Below are positions 10,612-19,032 of a stretch of DNA of 64,000 nt, piece after piece. A model generated the notes under the pieces. That model was given only the letters and a program-made list of their open reading frames with translations. It had not been told where the DNA came from and did no database searches. The position numbers and the translations under genes were made by a program. The first letter of the stretch is position 1, and every line of letters begins with the position of its first letter. Location: positions 62,001 to 126,000 of the forward strand of contig JADKFD010000002.1 in assembly GCA_016717705.1 (NCBI GenBank). The letters are read 5' to 3'. Source of the DNA: Rhodanobacteraceae bacterium. GTDB taxonomy: Bacteria > Pseudomonadota > Gammaproteobacteria > Xanthomonadales > SZUA-5.

Positions 10612-12849
10612 TCAGCCGGATGGAGGCGTCGACGCAGGGCGCCGACACAAGCTCGCCACGGCAGAGAGCGCGCTTTGCCAGATCGCCCGGCGGTTCAACA
10701 GCAAGGCCGGTTCCGGGCCGGCAAGCAGGCCCAGGGCCGCCGGACAATCGTCGAGCACGGCGAGCGCCTGCGCGCGCAGGGCGCGCGCGACCTGCGCATC
10801 CTGATGTTGACTGTCATCCGCGCTGCCGCGCTCCCAGTCGCGCAGTTGATCGGCGATCGAATCCAGTGTTGCCAGCGCAGCCCTCGCATCTCCCGCCGCG
10901 AGCAGCAGTCGCACTTCGATCAACAGCACTCCGACGCGCTCGGAATGGCCCGGTGCATACTCGGTAAACAACACCGGCTGGGCCTTGGCCAGTGCCGACT
11001 GCGCCGCCGCAGCTTGGCCGCGCAGCAGTTCGACATCCGCCAGCAACAACTGGGCTTCGGCACGCCGCACGGCGCTGAAGGCCGCTGGAGCGCTTTCGAT
11101 GACCGCCAGGGACTGCGTCAAGGCGGCCTGCGCGACCTCCAGTTCGAGCACTCGCAGTGCGGTCCAGCCACGCTGTCGCCAATAGTTCTCCAGTGCCTCG
11201 ACCGGAAGGTCTGGTGCCGTCTGGCGCAGCGCTTCGGCCTGCGCCAGCCAAGCCATCGCCGCCCTGCCCTCACCGAGTCGCGACAGGGTGCCCGCAGCGC
11301 TGGACAGCGCGCTGATCGCCGGACCCACCGGCGCGCCCGGCTCGGCGGCGACCCGCGCGATGCGTTCGCCGACTCCGCGCACCGCCTGGACATCGGCGCT
11401 GCCGCGCTGGGCCAGCGTCAAGAACCGCAGCGTGTCGAGCTCGCGCGTCAAGTCGCGCGGCCACAGGCTGTCCAGCGCAGTCAGCGCCCGTTGCAGCAGC
11501 GATTCGGCCGCCTCGAAGCGCCCCAGGTTCATCAGGCCAACGCCGATCTGCGAGTGGCTACGCCAGATCAGCAACGCATCGTCGCCCGCCTGCTGCTCCA
11601 GTCGTCGCGCCGCCTCGATCAGGAATTCGCTGGCGCGCGGCTCGCGGCCGGCATAGACCTCCGGGCTCGCCGCCGCCAGGACATTGAGCAAGGCGTCGAG
11701 ATTGGCGCTGGCCTGAGCACCCTTGCGCTCGGCGATGGCAGCCTGACGCAGCGTCAGCGCAGTGCCGATTGCCATCGCCAGCAAAACCGCGCATGCGCTC
11801 AGCAGCGGCCAGCGATATTGACGCAGCGTGGCGCGCACCCGCGCCCGCGTGCTGCCGATACCGCTGCGCAGCGGGCGACTGGCCAACCAGTCGCGAAGAT
11901 CGTCCGCCAGCGCCGCAGCACCGGCATAGCGCTCGTCACGATCGGCCGCAGTGGCTTTGGCGACCACCCGCAGCAGCTCGGCCTGTCGCCCTGCCCTGCC
12001 CCGCTTGAGCGCCCCGTCCTCACTCAATTCGCGCAGAACGATGCCCAGCGCGAAGACATCCGCTGCGGTCGTGGCGCGTTCGCCTGCCAGTTGCTCCGGC
12101 GCCGCGTAGCGCGGCGTCAGCGCGTGTACGCCAGTCAGCGTGGCGGACAGCCCGGAATCGTCATCGAGCCGGGCTATGCCGAAGTCGAGCAGGCGCGGGC
12201 GTCCCTGCGCGTCGATCATGATGTTCGACGGCTTGATGTCACGGTGAACGATCAGGCGACTGTGGGCATAGGCCACGGCGGCGCACACGTCGATCAGCAG
12301 CGCCACGCGCGCCTCCAGCGCCAATGCCTGCTGCTGGCACGCGCTGGCCAGATTCACGCCTTGAACGTATTCCATCGCCAACCACAGGCGGCCGGTGGCG
12401 TCCACACCGCCATCGATCAGGCGCGCGATCGCCGGATGATCCAGGCGCGCGAGGATCTGGCGCTCGCGCAGGAAGCGCTGCGCCAGCTCGCGCGAGCGCG
12501 TGCCGGCAGCCAGCAGCTTCAGCGCCACCTGCTGTTCGAATGCCCCGTCGACGCGCTTGGCGAGATAGACCACGCCCATGCCGCCACGGCCGATTTCGGC
12601 CTCGACCTGAAACGGCCCGAAGCGCTGCCCGCGCAGATCATCGCTTGGCACAGGGGCCAGATCGGCCTCATCGAGACCAGCCAGCAGCGTCTGCAATTCC
12701 GCGGCGAAAGTGGCGTCGTCCACCTGAAGTTGCGCCAGTCGTTCGCTGCGCTGCGCCAGGGAACACGCCAGCAGCTCGTGAAACTCCGCGCGCAGGCGCG
12801 CAAAGCGTTGTTGCGATGGGTTGCTGGCGGGTTTTGCAGGCATGGCCAA
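10612..12849 (-). CDS. Ser/Thr protein kinase with TPR-like C-terminal half
   Basis: A 745-residue membrane kinase. The cytoplasmic catalytic domain (about 80-340) shows the glycine loop IGRGGMGVVY, lysine in VALKLL, the catalytic loop HRDIKPSN, DFG, and APEQ. One transmembrane helix (PLLSACAVLLAMAIGTALTL) lies near residue 355. The C-terminal half is helical and TPR-like (LGRFEAAESLLQRALTAL and similar), so it probably binds partners outside the membrane. Sixty-odd N-terminal residues with an LLAGLDEADLAP helix precede the kinase, a layout typical of kinases encoded next to ECF sigma factors of the class beside it (12968-13523). The kinase probably acts with that sigma factor. The gene is intact; ATG at 12849 or 12843. 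Confidence 0.9.
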   Translation of the reverse strand: MAMPAKPASNPSQQRFARLRAEFHELLACSLAQRSERLAQLQVDDATFAAELQTLLAGLDEADLAPVPSDDLRGQRFGPFQVEAEIGRGGMGVVYLAKRVDGAFEQQVALKLLAAGTRSRELAQRFLRERQILARLDHPAIARLIDGGVDATGRLWLAMEYVQGVNLASACQQQALALEARVALLIDVCAAVAYAHSRLIVHRDIKPSNIMIDAQGRPRLLDFGIARLDDDSGLSATLTGVHALTPRYAAPEQLAGERATTAADVFALGIVLRELSEDGALKRGRAGRQAELLRVVAKATAADRDERYAGAAALADDLRDWLASRPLRSGIGSTRARVRATLRQYRWPLLSACAVLLAMAIGTALTLRQAAIAERKGAQASANLDALLNVLAAASPEVYAGREPRASEFLIEAARRLEQQAGDDALLIWRSHSQIGVGLMNLGRFEAAESLLQRALTALDSLWPRDLTRELDTLRFLTLAQRGSADVQAVRGVGERIARVAAEPGAPVGPAISALSSAAGTLSRLGEGRAAMAWLAQAEALRQTAPDLPVEALENYWRQRGWTALRVLELEVAQAALTQSLAVIESAPAAFSAVRRAEAQLLLADVELLRGQAAAAQSALAKAQPVLFTEYAPGHSERVGVLLIEVRLLLAAGDARAALATLDSIADQLRDWERGSADDSQHQDAQVARALRAQALAVLDDCPAALGLLAGPEPALLLNRRAIWQSALSAVASLCRRPASTPPSG

Positions 12850-12890
12850 ACATACGCCGAAAGCGCGGCCCGGCTGACGCCGCGGGAGCT

Positions 12891-12963
12891 ATCGCGCGCA
12901 AGCGCGCTCCTACAAGCTTGCCGGGAGTCCACGGCGACTTGTAGGAGCGCGCTTGCGCGCGAT
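12891..12963. repeat. REP-type inverted repeat (REPIN-like)
   Basis: Two perfect 26-bp arms (12891-12916 and 12938-12963) containing GTAGGAGCGCGCTTGCGCG, separated by 21 bp. The same arms occur at 57221-57299, so this is a dispersed family. It fills the gap between the ECF sigma stop and the kinase start and would form a strong hairpin in the shared transcript, where it could alter message stability or relative expression. Confidence 0.85.
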
Positions 12964-12967
12964 GCTT

Positions 12968-13523
12968 CTACGCCAGGCGCTGCTTCAACCAGGCCCGCGC
13001 CATCGCCCAGTCGCGGTAAACCGTCCGCTCGTCGATCTCCATCAAGCTGGCCACCTCGCCCACTTCCAGGCCAACGAAATAGCGCAGCTCGACCATCGTC
13101 GCCATGCGCTCATCGAGTTCACCAAGCTCGGCCAGCGCGCGATCCAGATCGAGCAGTTCTACATCCTGTTCGATCGGCAGACCCAGCGCCTCGACCAGAT
13201 CGACCCGCTGCCACTGCCCTCCCCCACGCTTGTCGCGGGTCTGCGCCCGGGCGCGATCGACCAGCACCTGGCGCATCAGCTTGGCCGCGGTGGTGAACAG
13301 GTGTTTGCGATTGCCGATGTCCATGCGAGGCGGCACCGAGCAGGCGCACGAACACATCGTGCACCAGCGCGGTCGGCTGCAGCGTGTCGTGGCCACGATG
13401 GCCACGCAGTTCGTGCGCCGCAAGTCGGCGCAGTTCGTCGTAGACCTGCGGCAACAGCGCATCGAGCGCTCCTTGATCGCCCGCTTGCCATTGACGCAGC
13501 AACTGGGTGACGTCCGGCGCCAT
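12968..13523 (-). CDS. ECF-type sigma-70 factor, one frame break near 13330
   Basis: RNA polymerase sigma factor of about 185 residues. Region 2 reads DELRRLAAHELRGHRGHDTLQPTALVHDVFVRLLG. After a one-base frame change at 13322-13335 it continues as DIGNRKHLFTTAAKLMRQVLVDRARA. Region 4 (ELRYFVGLEVGEVASLMEID, then VYRDWAMARAWLKQRL) is intact. The pattern matches the sigma class commonly paired with Ser/Thr kinases, consistent with the downstream kinase. The start ATG at 13523 shares one base with the stop of the doc gene (TGATG), implying coupling. The total length is 3n+1, consistent with a single indel. Confidence 0.82.
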
Positions 13524-13915
13524 CAGCGACGCTCGCGCGGTCGGCTGTGGGCGCGCAGCCAGGCGGCGTAGCTGGCTTCGTCGATGTCGCCGGCGGCGAG
13601 GGCAAGCATGGTCGTTGTGGCATCGACCTGGGATGCCGCAAGGCGCGTGCCGTTCATGGCGAGAAACAAGCCCGCCGCCAAGAAGGCGCAGCGCTTGTTG
13701 CCATCGACAAAGGGATGGTTCTTGGCCAGCCCGTGGGCGTAACTTGCGGCGAGATCAAACACGTCCGGATGTTCATACAGCGCCAGATTGACCGGGCGCG
13801 CGAGGGCGGATTCAAACAGGCCCCGATCGCGGATGCCGGCAGCGCCCCCATGCTCGGCGAGACTCTCGTCGTGCAGCAGGATCAATGCCTCGGCATGCAC
13901 CCAGACCCAGGCCAC
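13523..13915 (-). CDS. doc: Doc/Fic-family toxin (death-on-curing)
   Basis: A 130-residue Doc-type toxin with the Fic-fold motif HPFVDGNKR. Doc kinases phosphorylate EF-Tu and stop translation. The conserved block AASYAHGLAKNHPFVDGNKR and the following LAMNG helix are intact. It starts at a GTG (13915), 6 bp after the stop of the AbrB-like antitoxin gene, giving a normal antitoxin-first operon. The 3' end (TGA) overlaps the ATG of the ECF sigma gene. The frame is undamaged, so it is probably functional. Confidence 0.88.
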   Translation of the reverse strand: MAWVWVHAEALILLHDESLAEHGGAAGIRDRGLFESALARPVNLALYEHPDVFDLAASYAHGLAKNHPFVDGNKRCAFLAAGLFLAMNGTRLAASQVDATTTMLALAAGDIDEASYAAWLRAHSRPRERR

Positions 13916-13921
13916 GACCGG

Positions 13922-14146
13922 CTACTTCGCCAACTGGTGGAAGGTGTCGCGGAATTCGTGCATGAACTCGCGGCCCGCTGCGAGCTGTTGCTCGATAGCC
14001 GGATCGTACGGCGTCACCCGCCAGCCATCCGGCGCCTCGGTCAGGAACAGCACGTCGCCCTTGCCGACTTTCAGTCGTGCCAGCAGGTCCTTGGGCAGCA
14101 CGATGCCGAGGGAATTTCCGACTTGAGAGATTTTCAGGGCAAGCAT
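13922..14146 (-). CDS. AbrB/MazE-like antitoxin of the Doc toxin
   Basis: A 74-residue protein with a swapped-hairpin AbrB DNA-binding domain (ALKISQVGNSLGIVLPKDLLARLKVGKGD) and an acidic/amphipathic C-terminal tail (REFMHEFRDTFHQLAK) suited to wrap the toxin. The ATG at 14146 was preferred over the longer ORF because the domain starts there and an operator palindrome lies just upstream. It is cotranscribed with doc. The antitoxin is AbrB-like rather than Phd-like. Confidence 0.85.
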   Translation of the reverse strand: MLALKISQVGNSLGIVLPKDLLARLKVGKGDVLFLTEAPDGWRVTPYDPAIEQQLAAGREFMHEFRDTFHQLAK

Positions 14147-14162
14147 GGCGTAGTCCAGAGCG

Positions 14163-14180
14163 TAATTACGGACGTAATTA
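14163..14180. promoter_or_regulatory. Operator palindrome of the antitoxin/doc operon
   Basis: TAATTACG and CGTAATTA in inverted orientation around a 2-bp centre, 17 bp upstream of the antitoxin ATG. It is strikingly AT-rich for this GC-rich region. Position and symmetry fit autoregulation by the AbrB-like antitoxin. Inferred from sequence only. Confidence 0.6.
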
Positions 14181-14262
14181 TATCCCTGAAGGGCGCGGTC
14201 TGCTTGACTCACTTGGCACGCCGCATGACGATGTGGTCGCATCACCACGGGAATCAACGCCC

Positions 14263-14490
14263 ATGCGAACCACCATCGAGATACCGGATCTGGCGCATCG
14301 CCGGCTCAAGCGATTGGCCCAAGCCAGAGGGGTGAGCCTCGGAACCCTGCTGCTTGAGCTCAGCGATCAGGCGCTCGGCGTGTCGACTGACGTGGAAACC
14401 GGATTGATCGTCAACCCGGAAACCGGGTTTCTGACGCTCAAGGTCGGTCGCCCGGTCACGCATGCTGCGCTGAAGGCTCTGGACGAGTGA
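14263..14490 (+). CDS. VapB-like antitoxin, orphaned
   Basis: A 75-residue protein beginning MRTTIEIPDLAHRRLKRLAQ, a ribbon-helix-helix/VapB-type N-terminus, with an ETGFLTLKVGRPVTHAALKA tail that fits toxin neutralisation. Its stop overlaps the ATG of a vapC that is cut short after 28 codons, so the antitoxin is intact while its toxin is lost. The opening closely resembles the VapB at 27244 (MRTTIDIPDQIAPTLRSAA). Confidence 0.8.
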   Translation: MRTTIEIPDLAHRRLKRLAQARGVSLGTLLLELSDQALGVSTDVETGLIVNPETGFLTLKVGRPVTHAALKALDE

Positions 14491-14576
14491 TGCGGGGCTA
14501 TCTGCTCGACACCAGCGTGTTGCTGGCTTTGGGCTTGGTGGCGACGCAAGCCGAGGTCGCTGAATTACTGAACTGA
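14490..14576 (+). pseudogene. vapC stub: N-terminal 28 codons of a PIN toxin
   Basis: Starts ATG within TGATG of vapB and encodes MRGYLLDTSVLLALG, with the first PIN-domain aspartate in LLDTSVLL, then stops at LLN. A PIN toxin needs about 130 residues with three more acidic positions, so this is inactive. The reading ends at a triple AACTG direct repeat (14571-14585), which looks like a recombination or slippage junction at the edge of the Wadjet/replicon block. Confidence 0.7.
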
Positions 14577-14746
14577 ACTGAACTGTGGGCCGCGCCTACG
14601 CAGCGCAGGGCTGGCGACCGCTGCCAGCCCGCAATCGCTGGACCAGGATCGCGCGACGCACGCATGTCGCGACACGAGCTGACCCGGCGCGACCTTAGCC
14701 AAGGCCCCAGGCCATCCGGCGTTGCCGGCCGGCTCCAGGCAAACGC

Positions 14747-14848
14747 CTACTTCGCCTTGGCCTTTTCCTGCTTGGCCAGCTTCTTTTCCTTGGGCGTCTT
14801 CAGCGGCTGCTTCTTGTCGTTCTTCTTCTGATTCAGACCCTTGCTCAT
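14747..14848 (-). CDS. 33-residue lysine-rich small protein
   Basis: A short ORF reading MSKGLNQKKNDKKQPLKTP and then KEKKLAKQEKAKAK. About 45 percent of residues are Lys. A purine-rich stretch (GGAGAGAG) sits about 7 bp upstream of the ATG and makes a good ribosome binding site. Small highly basic proteins of this pattern are widespread in proteobacteria with no known function. It lies just downstream of jetD on the same strand; whether it belongs to that operon is unclear. Confidence 0.55.
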   Translation of the reverse strand: MSKGLNQKKNDKKQPLKTPKEKKLAKQEKAKAK

Positions 14849-14898
14849 GCGCTCTCTCCTTGGTCGACACCAGGGGACACTGGCGTTCGTTTCGAAGT

Positions 14899-15772
14899 CT
14901 ACCCCGGCGGCGGGCCAGTGCGCTGCTCAGTGCCGAGCAGCAGCAACTCCTGCTCCAGACCGCCGCCATGCGCGAGCAGCAAGGCGCATACCCGCTCGAC
15001 ATCGGGGTCGGCAAACTGACGCCGCAGGCGGTCCAGTTCGGCATTGCCCAGCACCAGCGCCGGCTTGCCGTAGCGCTGCAGCAAGTCGCCCAACTGCGCC
15101 GGGACGAACAGGTGAACGCGGGCACCAGCCGCGCGCAAGGCCAGATAGTCGCTCAGGCCGGCAGCGTCGTAGTCGCCGCAATGCCATAACTCGATGGGGC
15201 GCGCCGACACGGTCTGTGCCGCCAGCCATGCGCGCAGGCGCTGCGACAGGCGCCCGTTGCCGAGGACGAATGTGCGCGCTCGAAGTCCATGGACAGCCAG
15301 CCGCTCAGCGGCGAAAAAGGCCTCGCGGTTCTCGATAATGGCGACTGTTCCGACCAGCGAGAAACTATCCAGATCGGCCACCGCCAGCGCGAAAGCGCCG
15401 TGGCTGGCGGTCGCCTGCGCCAGGTCGATGCTGCCGGTCGGCGACTGCAGCATCGCACCGGGCAATCCGCGCAGCAGGACTACCTCAGGTGCATCCACCG
15501 CGCTGAGCTTGGAGTCGCGAAACGCGCCATCGCCGCGCCGCGGGACTGCGATCGGGCGCATCCGCGCCGCCCGGAAAACACTGATCGACCAAGGCCTGCA
15601 GCGTTTCGGCGCGACGCACCAGCAGCTGTTCGCCGACGCCACTGCGCAGGCGCTCGACCACGCCGGTGGCGATCAACGGCGCCAACCAACCGAGCAGCGC
15701 CCTGGACGCCGCCGACAGCGGCAGACGGCCCTCAGTCAGCAGTCGGCGCAGGGCCGGCGTCGGCGTCCGCAT
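14899..15772 (-). CDS. jetD: Wadjet JetD (MksG-like) Toprim nuclease subunit, one frame break
   Basis: Predicted nicking or cleaving subunit of the Wadjet anti-plasmid complex. It acts on DNA trapped by the JetABC condensin. The N-terminal part (RTPTPALRRLLTEGRLPLSAAS, ETLQALVDQCFPGGADAPD) and the Toprim core are in different frames and join near 15533-15548. The core shows the Glu of VAIIENREAFF and the DxD of HCGDYDAAGLSDYLALR, so all Toprim acidic positions are retained. Length is 3n+1 and about 290 residues. The start overlaps the 3' end of jetC by 41 bp. It is last in the jetABCD operon. Confidence 0.83.
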
Positions 15773-18481
15773 CGGCGCGCTCCAGTGTCAGGGCGTGGCG
15801 CGCGGTCAGGACCACGCGGCCGTTGGGCAGGCGCACCGGAATGTAGACGCGCGCTGCCGCGTCGCTGCCGTCCGGGCTGGCCAGCACCGGTGCAAAACCA
15901 AAAGATTCAGCCAGCCGCACGATGGCACGCAGGTTGGCGCGGTCGAGCGCATTGGCCTCGTCGAGGAAAAATGGCAAGCGGTAGCCTTCGCGCTCGCGCA
16001 TCAATCCGCGCAACAGGGTCAGCAGGGTCAAAACCTTGATCGTGATCGAGGTGCCATTGCTCTCGATGCGGTCCAGGTGCGGATAGCGCGTCACCACGCC
16101 GTTGGCGCGGGTGACCTCGAATTCGAGCTGGAACAACTCGGTCAGCTCCAGCGTGCTGCGCTGCTCCAGGAACTCGCCGACGCGCTGCTCGGCGCGGGCG
16201 AAGGCGGCGCGATCGGCGAACAGATCGGCGCCAGCGCTGGCCTTGTGCTGCTCGACGAAGTGCTTGATCAGGCCACACGACTCGGGCAGTTCACGCAGGC
16301 TCAGGCGCAGTTCCTTGAGGTCCGAGACGTGCGCCTGCTTGAGCAAGCGGTTGAGCGCATCGATGCGCACGCGCAAGCGGTCCAGATCCGCCAGTTGCGC
16401 ATCGAATGCCGCGGTCAGCCCGGCGATGAAGCCGCGCCAGGCCGCAGACAGGGCGCTGCGCTTCTCTTCCAGCCCGTCGAGTTCCTGCGCCAGCGCGTCG
16501 GCGAAGCCGTCATCCAGCGTCAGTTTCGGTAGGGCACGCGAAAGGCGCGGCCGGGCATCGTCGAGCAGTCGCGCCAGCGTGCTCGCCTCGGCGCTTTGCG
16601 TCAGATAGCGCTCGACCAGCGGGCGCCAATCGTTGTGCCCGGCTTGCTCCTGCGCCGCTGCGGGCCAGTCGGGATCCGGCGGCTGCAATCCATGCAGCGC
16701 CTTGTCCAGCGCCCTGCCCTCGCGTTCAAGTTCACTGCGTTCGCGCTCACCGGCGCCGATCGCTGCCCGGGTGGCGGCGCCGCGCTCGCTAAGGCGCGCA
16801 CTGGCGTGGTCGATGTCGTCCACTTGCCGGGTCAGCTCGCGGCGCTCACGCTCCAGCGGGCGCAATTGGGCTTGCGCCTGCTGCCACTGCTGCTGACCCG
16901 CCAAACGCTCCTGACAGAGCTTCAGTTTTGCCGTGAGTTCGGCCAATTCCTGCTCGCCGCGCTGGCGATCAAGCGCCGTGCGGTGTTCTCGCGTCAGCCG
17001 TTCCAGGTCGCGATCGAGCCCGACGATGGCCTCGGCCAGGGCCTCGGGATCGGCATAGCGCGACAGGTCCGGCGCCGGCAGTGCGCCAAGGGCCACGCGC
17101 ACACTGCTGTCCTGGTACACGTCGCCATCGAGCCTTGCTGCGAGCGCCAGCAAGCGATTCGCCAACAGCTCGGCATCGACCAGGTCGATCCCTTCGGTAC
17201 TGCGCGGCAAACCCAGCAGCGCGGGGTTCAACAGCCGGAACAGGCGGTCGATCCGGGCATCGGGCAAGCGGGTTTTCAGCCAGCCGGCGAGGTTGTGCGC
17301 CAGTGCCGATTGCTCGGCGCGGCGCAACGCCAGTTCGCGGGCGCGTTCGTCGCGCTCGCGGGCAATGGCTGCGGCGCTGCGCCCGTGTACGCTGGCCAGG
17401 CTCTGCCGCAGCGCCTGGGCCTGCCCCGCCAGGTTGTCGTGCGCGGCGCTCTCCAGCTCCGGCAGCACATCGCCCCAGCGCGCGCGCAGGGCCTCGCACT
17501 GCGCCTGCTCGGCGTCGATGGCGCCAAGGCGTTTCAGGACCTGATCGCGGCGACTGCGCAAATCGCCAAGATCGGCCTCCACTTGCGCCAGCGCGGCATC
17601 CTGTTCGACGCGCTCCTGGGTCAGTCGCGCCGAAACCTGTTGTTGTCGATTGCGGGCATTGCGGGCGCAAGCATCGAGCTGCCGCCATTGTCCGACCAGG
17701 GACGCGCGCGCGGCCGTCAGCGCGCGGCGCGTTGCAGATACAGCAGCGCATCGGCCTCGATCTCGGTGAGTGCGTCGACCTCGCGCTTCTGTCGCTGCAC
17801 GGTGCGGTAGGGCTGCGCGAAGTCGGCGGCGAGGCGGATTTCGGGTTGCCGGAAATCCGCGGCATGCGCATCGACGAACAGGTGCTTCAAGTCTTCCTGA
17901 CGCAGATGCGCCAGGCGCAACAGATTGCCGAACAGCGTGCGGAAGCGGTCGTAATCGCCGCGATTGCGCAGCGGCAGCAAACCGAGCGGCGGCAGATTGT
18001 CGATGCCATCCCCGATCAGGGCCGCGCGCAGCTCGCGCGGTTCCAGCGCGCGATAGCCCTTCAGCGCCAGGCGTGCCAGCACCTCCTCGGGCTCGCGCAG
18101 TCGCTGCGAGCCGGCATCGACGTAATCGTCGAGGGCGTAAGGGCCGTCGACGACGAAGCGCTCCCACGCGTAGGCCTTGGCCGGCCCCAGTCCACGCAGA
18201 CCGACGACGCGAAAACGGCGGTCGCGACACAGGCATTCGAACAGCACGTAGCTGTGCAGGCCGGGAAAGTAGTAGCGGCGCGTCTCGTCCAGCGATTTGT
18301 CGGCGAAATGCATCGCCCGGGCGTCATCGATGTACAAGAACTGCAGGGTGTTGACCAGCGTCGTCTTGCCGATGTTGTTGGGCCCCGCCAGGTGCAGCGA
18401 GCGGTCCAGTTCGACGTCCGCGTGCTCGTACTTGCCGGCGTTCAGCAGCACCACCCGCACCGGTCCAGTGGCCAGGATCAT
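15732..18481 (-). CDS. jetC: Wadjet JetC (MksB/MukB-like SMC ATPase), one frame break
   Basis: SMC-type motor of about 916 residues. The N-terminal ATPase half has Walker A GPNNIGKTTLVNTLQFLY at residues 32-49 and a MukB-like LHLAGPNN start. A long coiled coil follows (many LxxLxxE/R heptads, about 250-700). The C-terminal half has NGTSITIKVLTLLTLLRGL in the signature position and Walker B LPFFLDEANALD. Two ORFs join near 17720-17745 (EADALLYLQRAA to ALTAARASLVGQW); length is 3n+2. The ATG at 18481 overlaps the jetB stop (ATGA). Known Wadjet JetC extrudes DNA loops to detect small circles. Confidence 0.88.
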
Positions 18482-19032
18482 GGCGCCGCGCCCTCGGTTG
18501 CGGGCGGGCCTTCCTGGCCCAGGTGCGAGCGTGCGTCCAGGCACAAGTCGACAAATCGCATCGCCGGGGCGCGCAGGCGCAGCTCGCGTCCACGCAGTTC
18601 GGCGAAGCCATAGCGCTTGAGCTGCTGCGCAATATTCTCCAGCCCGCCCACATCGGTGATGCGCACCTGCCGCAAATAGGCCTGGTAACGCGGTTGCTTC
18701 AGATGCGGCAGCTGGTCGAGGTCGAAACTGCCATCGAACAAGCGTGCTTCCACATCCAGACCCTGATCCTGCAGATGATCGATCAGGATCAGCATGAACA
18801 CACCACACTGGACCATGCCGTCGGGCGCGTGGTCGCGCTCCTCGTCGCGCAGGTAGAAGAACTGGTGCGGATGGTGGATCAGCTCGAAGCCGAGCGCGGC
18901 GAACAGCTGCGCATAGTCGCGCTCATGCGACCGGAGCGCCTGATAGAGCGCGCCGTCCTCGACCGCCAGATGCACGCCGCGGCGCAATTCGGCGAAGACG
19001 CGTTTGAGTTCGGGCAGGGATTCGGGAGTCAC
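18478..19032 (-). CDS. jetB: Wadjet JetB (MksE-like KITE subunit)
   Basis: A 184-residue MksE/MukE-like winged-helix dimer subunit that binds kleisin JetA and the SMC JetC. It reads ELKRVFAELRRGVHLAVED, HPHQFFYLRDEERDH, GVFMLILIDHLQDQGLD and RQVRITDVGGLENIAQQLKR, the last two being typical MksE helices. The GTG start at 19032 overlaps the stop of jetA (GTGA). In the raw sequence jetA and jetB appear fused in one ORF because of a frame break in jetA. The GTGA overlap shows they are naturally separate genes. Confidence 0.83.
   Translation of the reverse strand: MTPESLPELKRVFAELRRGVHLAVEDGALYQALRSHERDYAQLFAALGFELIHHPHQFFYLRDEERDHAPDGMVQCGVFMLILIDHLQDQGLDVEARLFDGSFDLDQLPHLKQPRYQAYLRQVRITDVGGLENIAQQLKRYGFAELRGRELRLRAPAMRFVDLCLDARSHLGQEGPPATEGAAP

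Noticed and set aside
10675..13296. Plus-strand ORF of 873 residues opposite the kinase and sigma genes
   Set aside because: Gln/Arg-rich shadow of the real minus-strand kinase; no protein family features.
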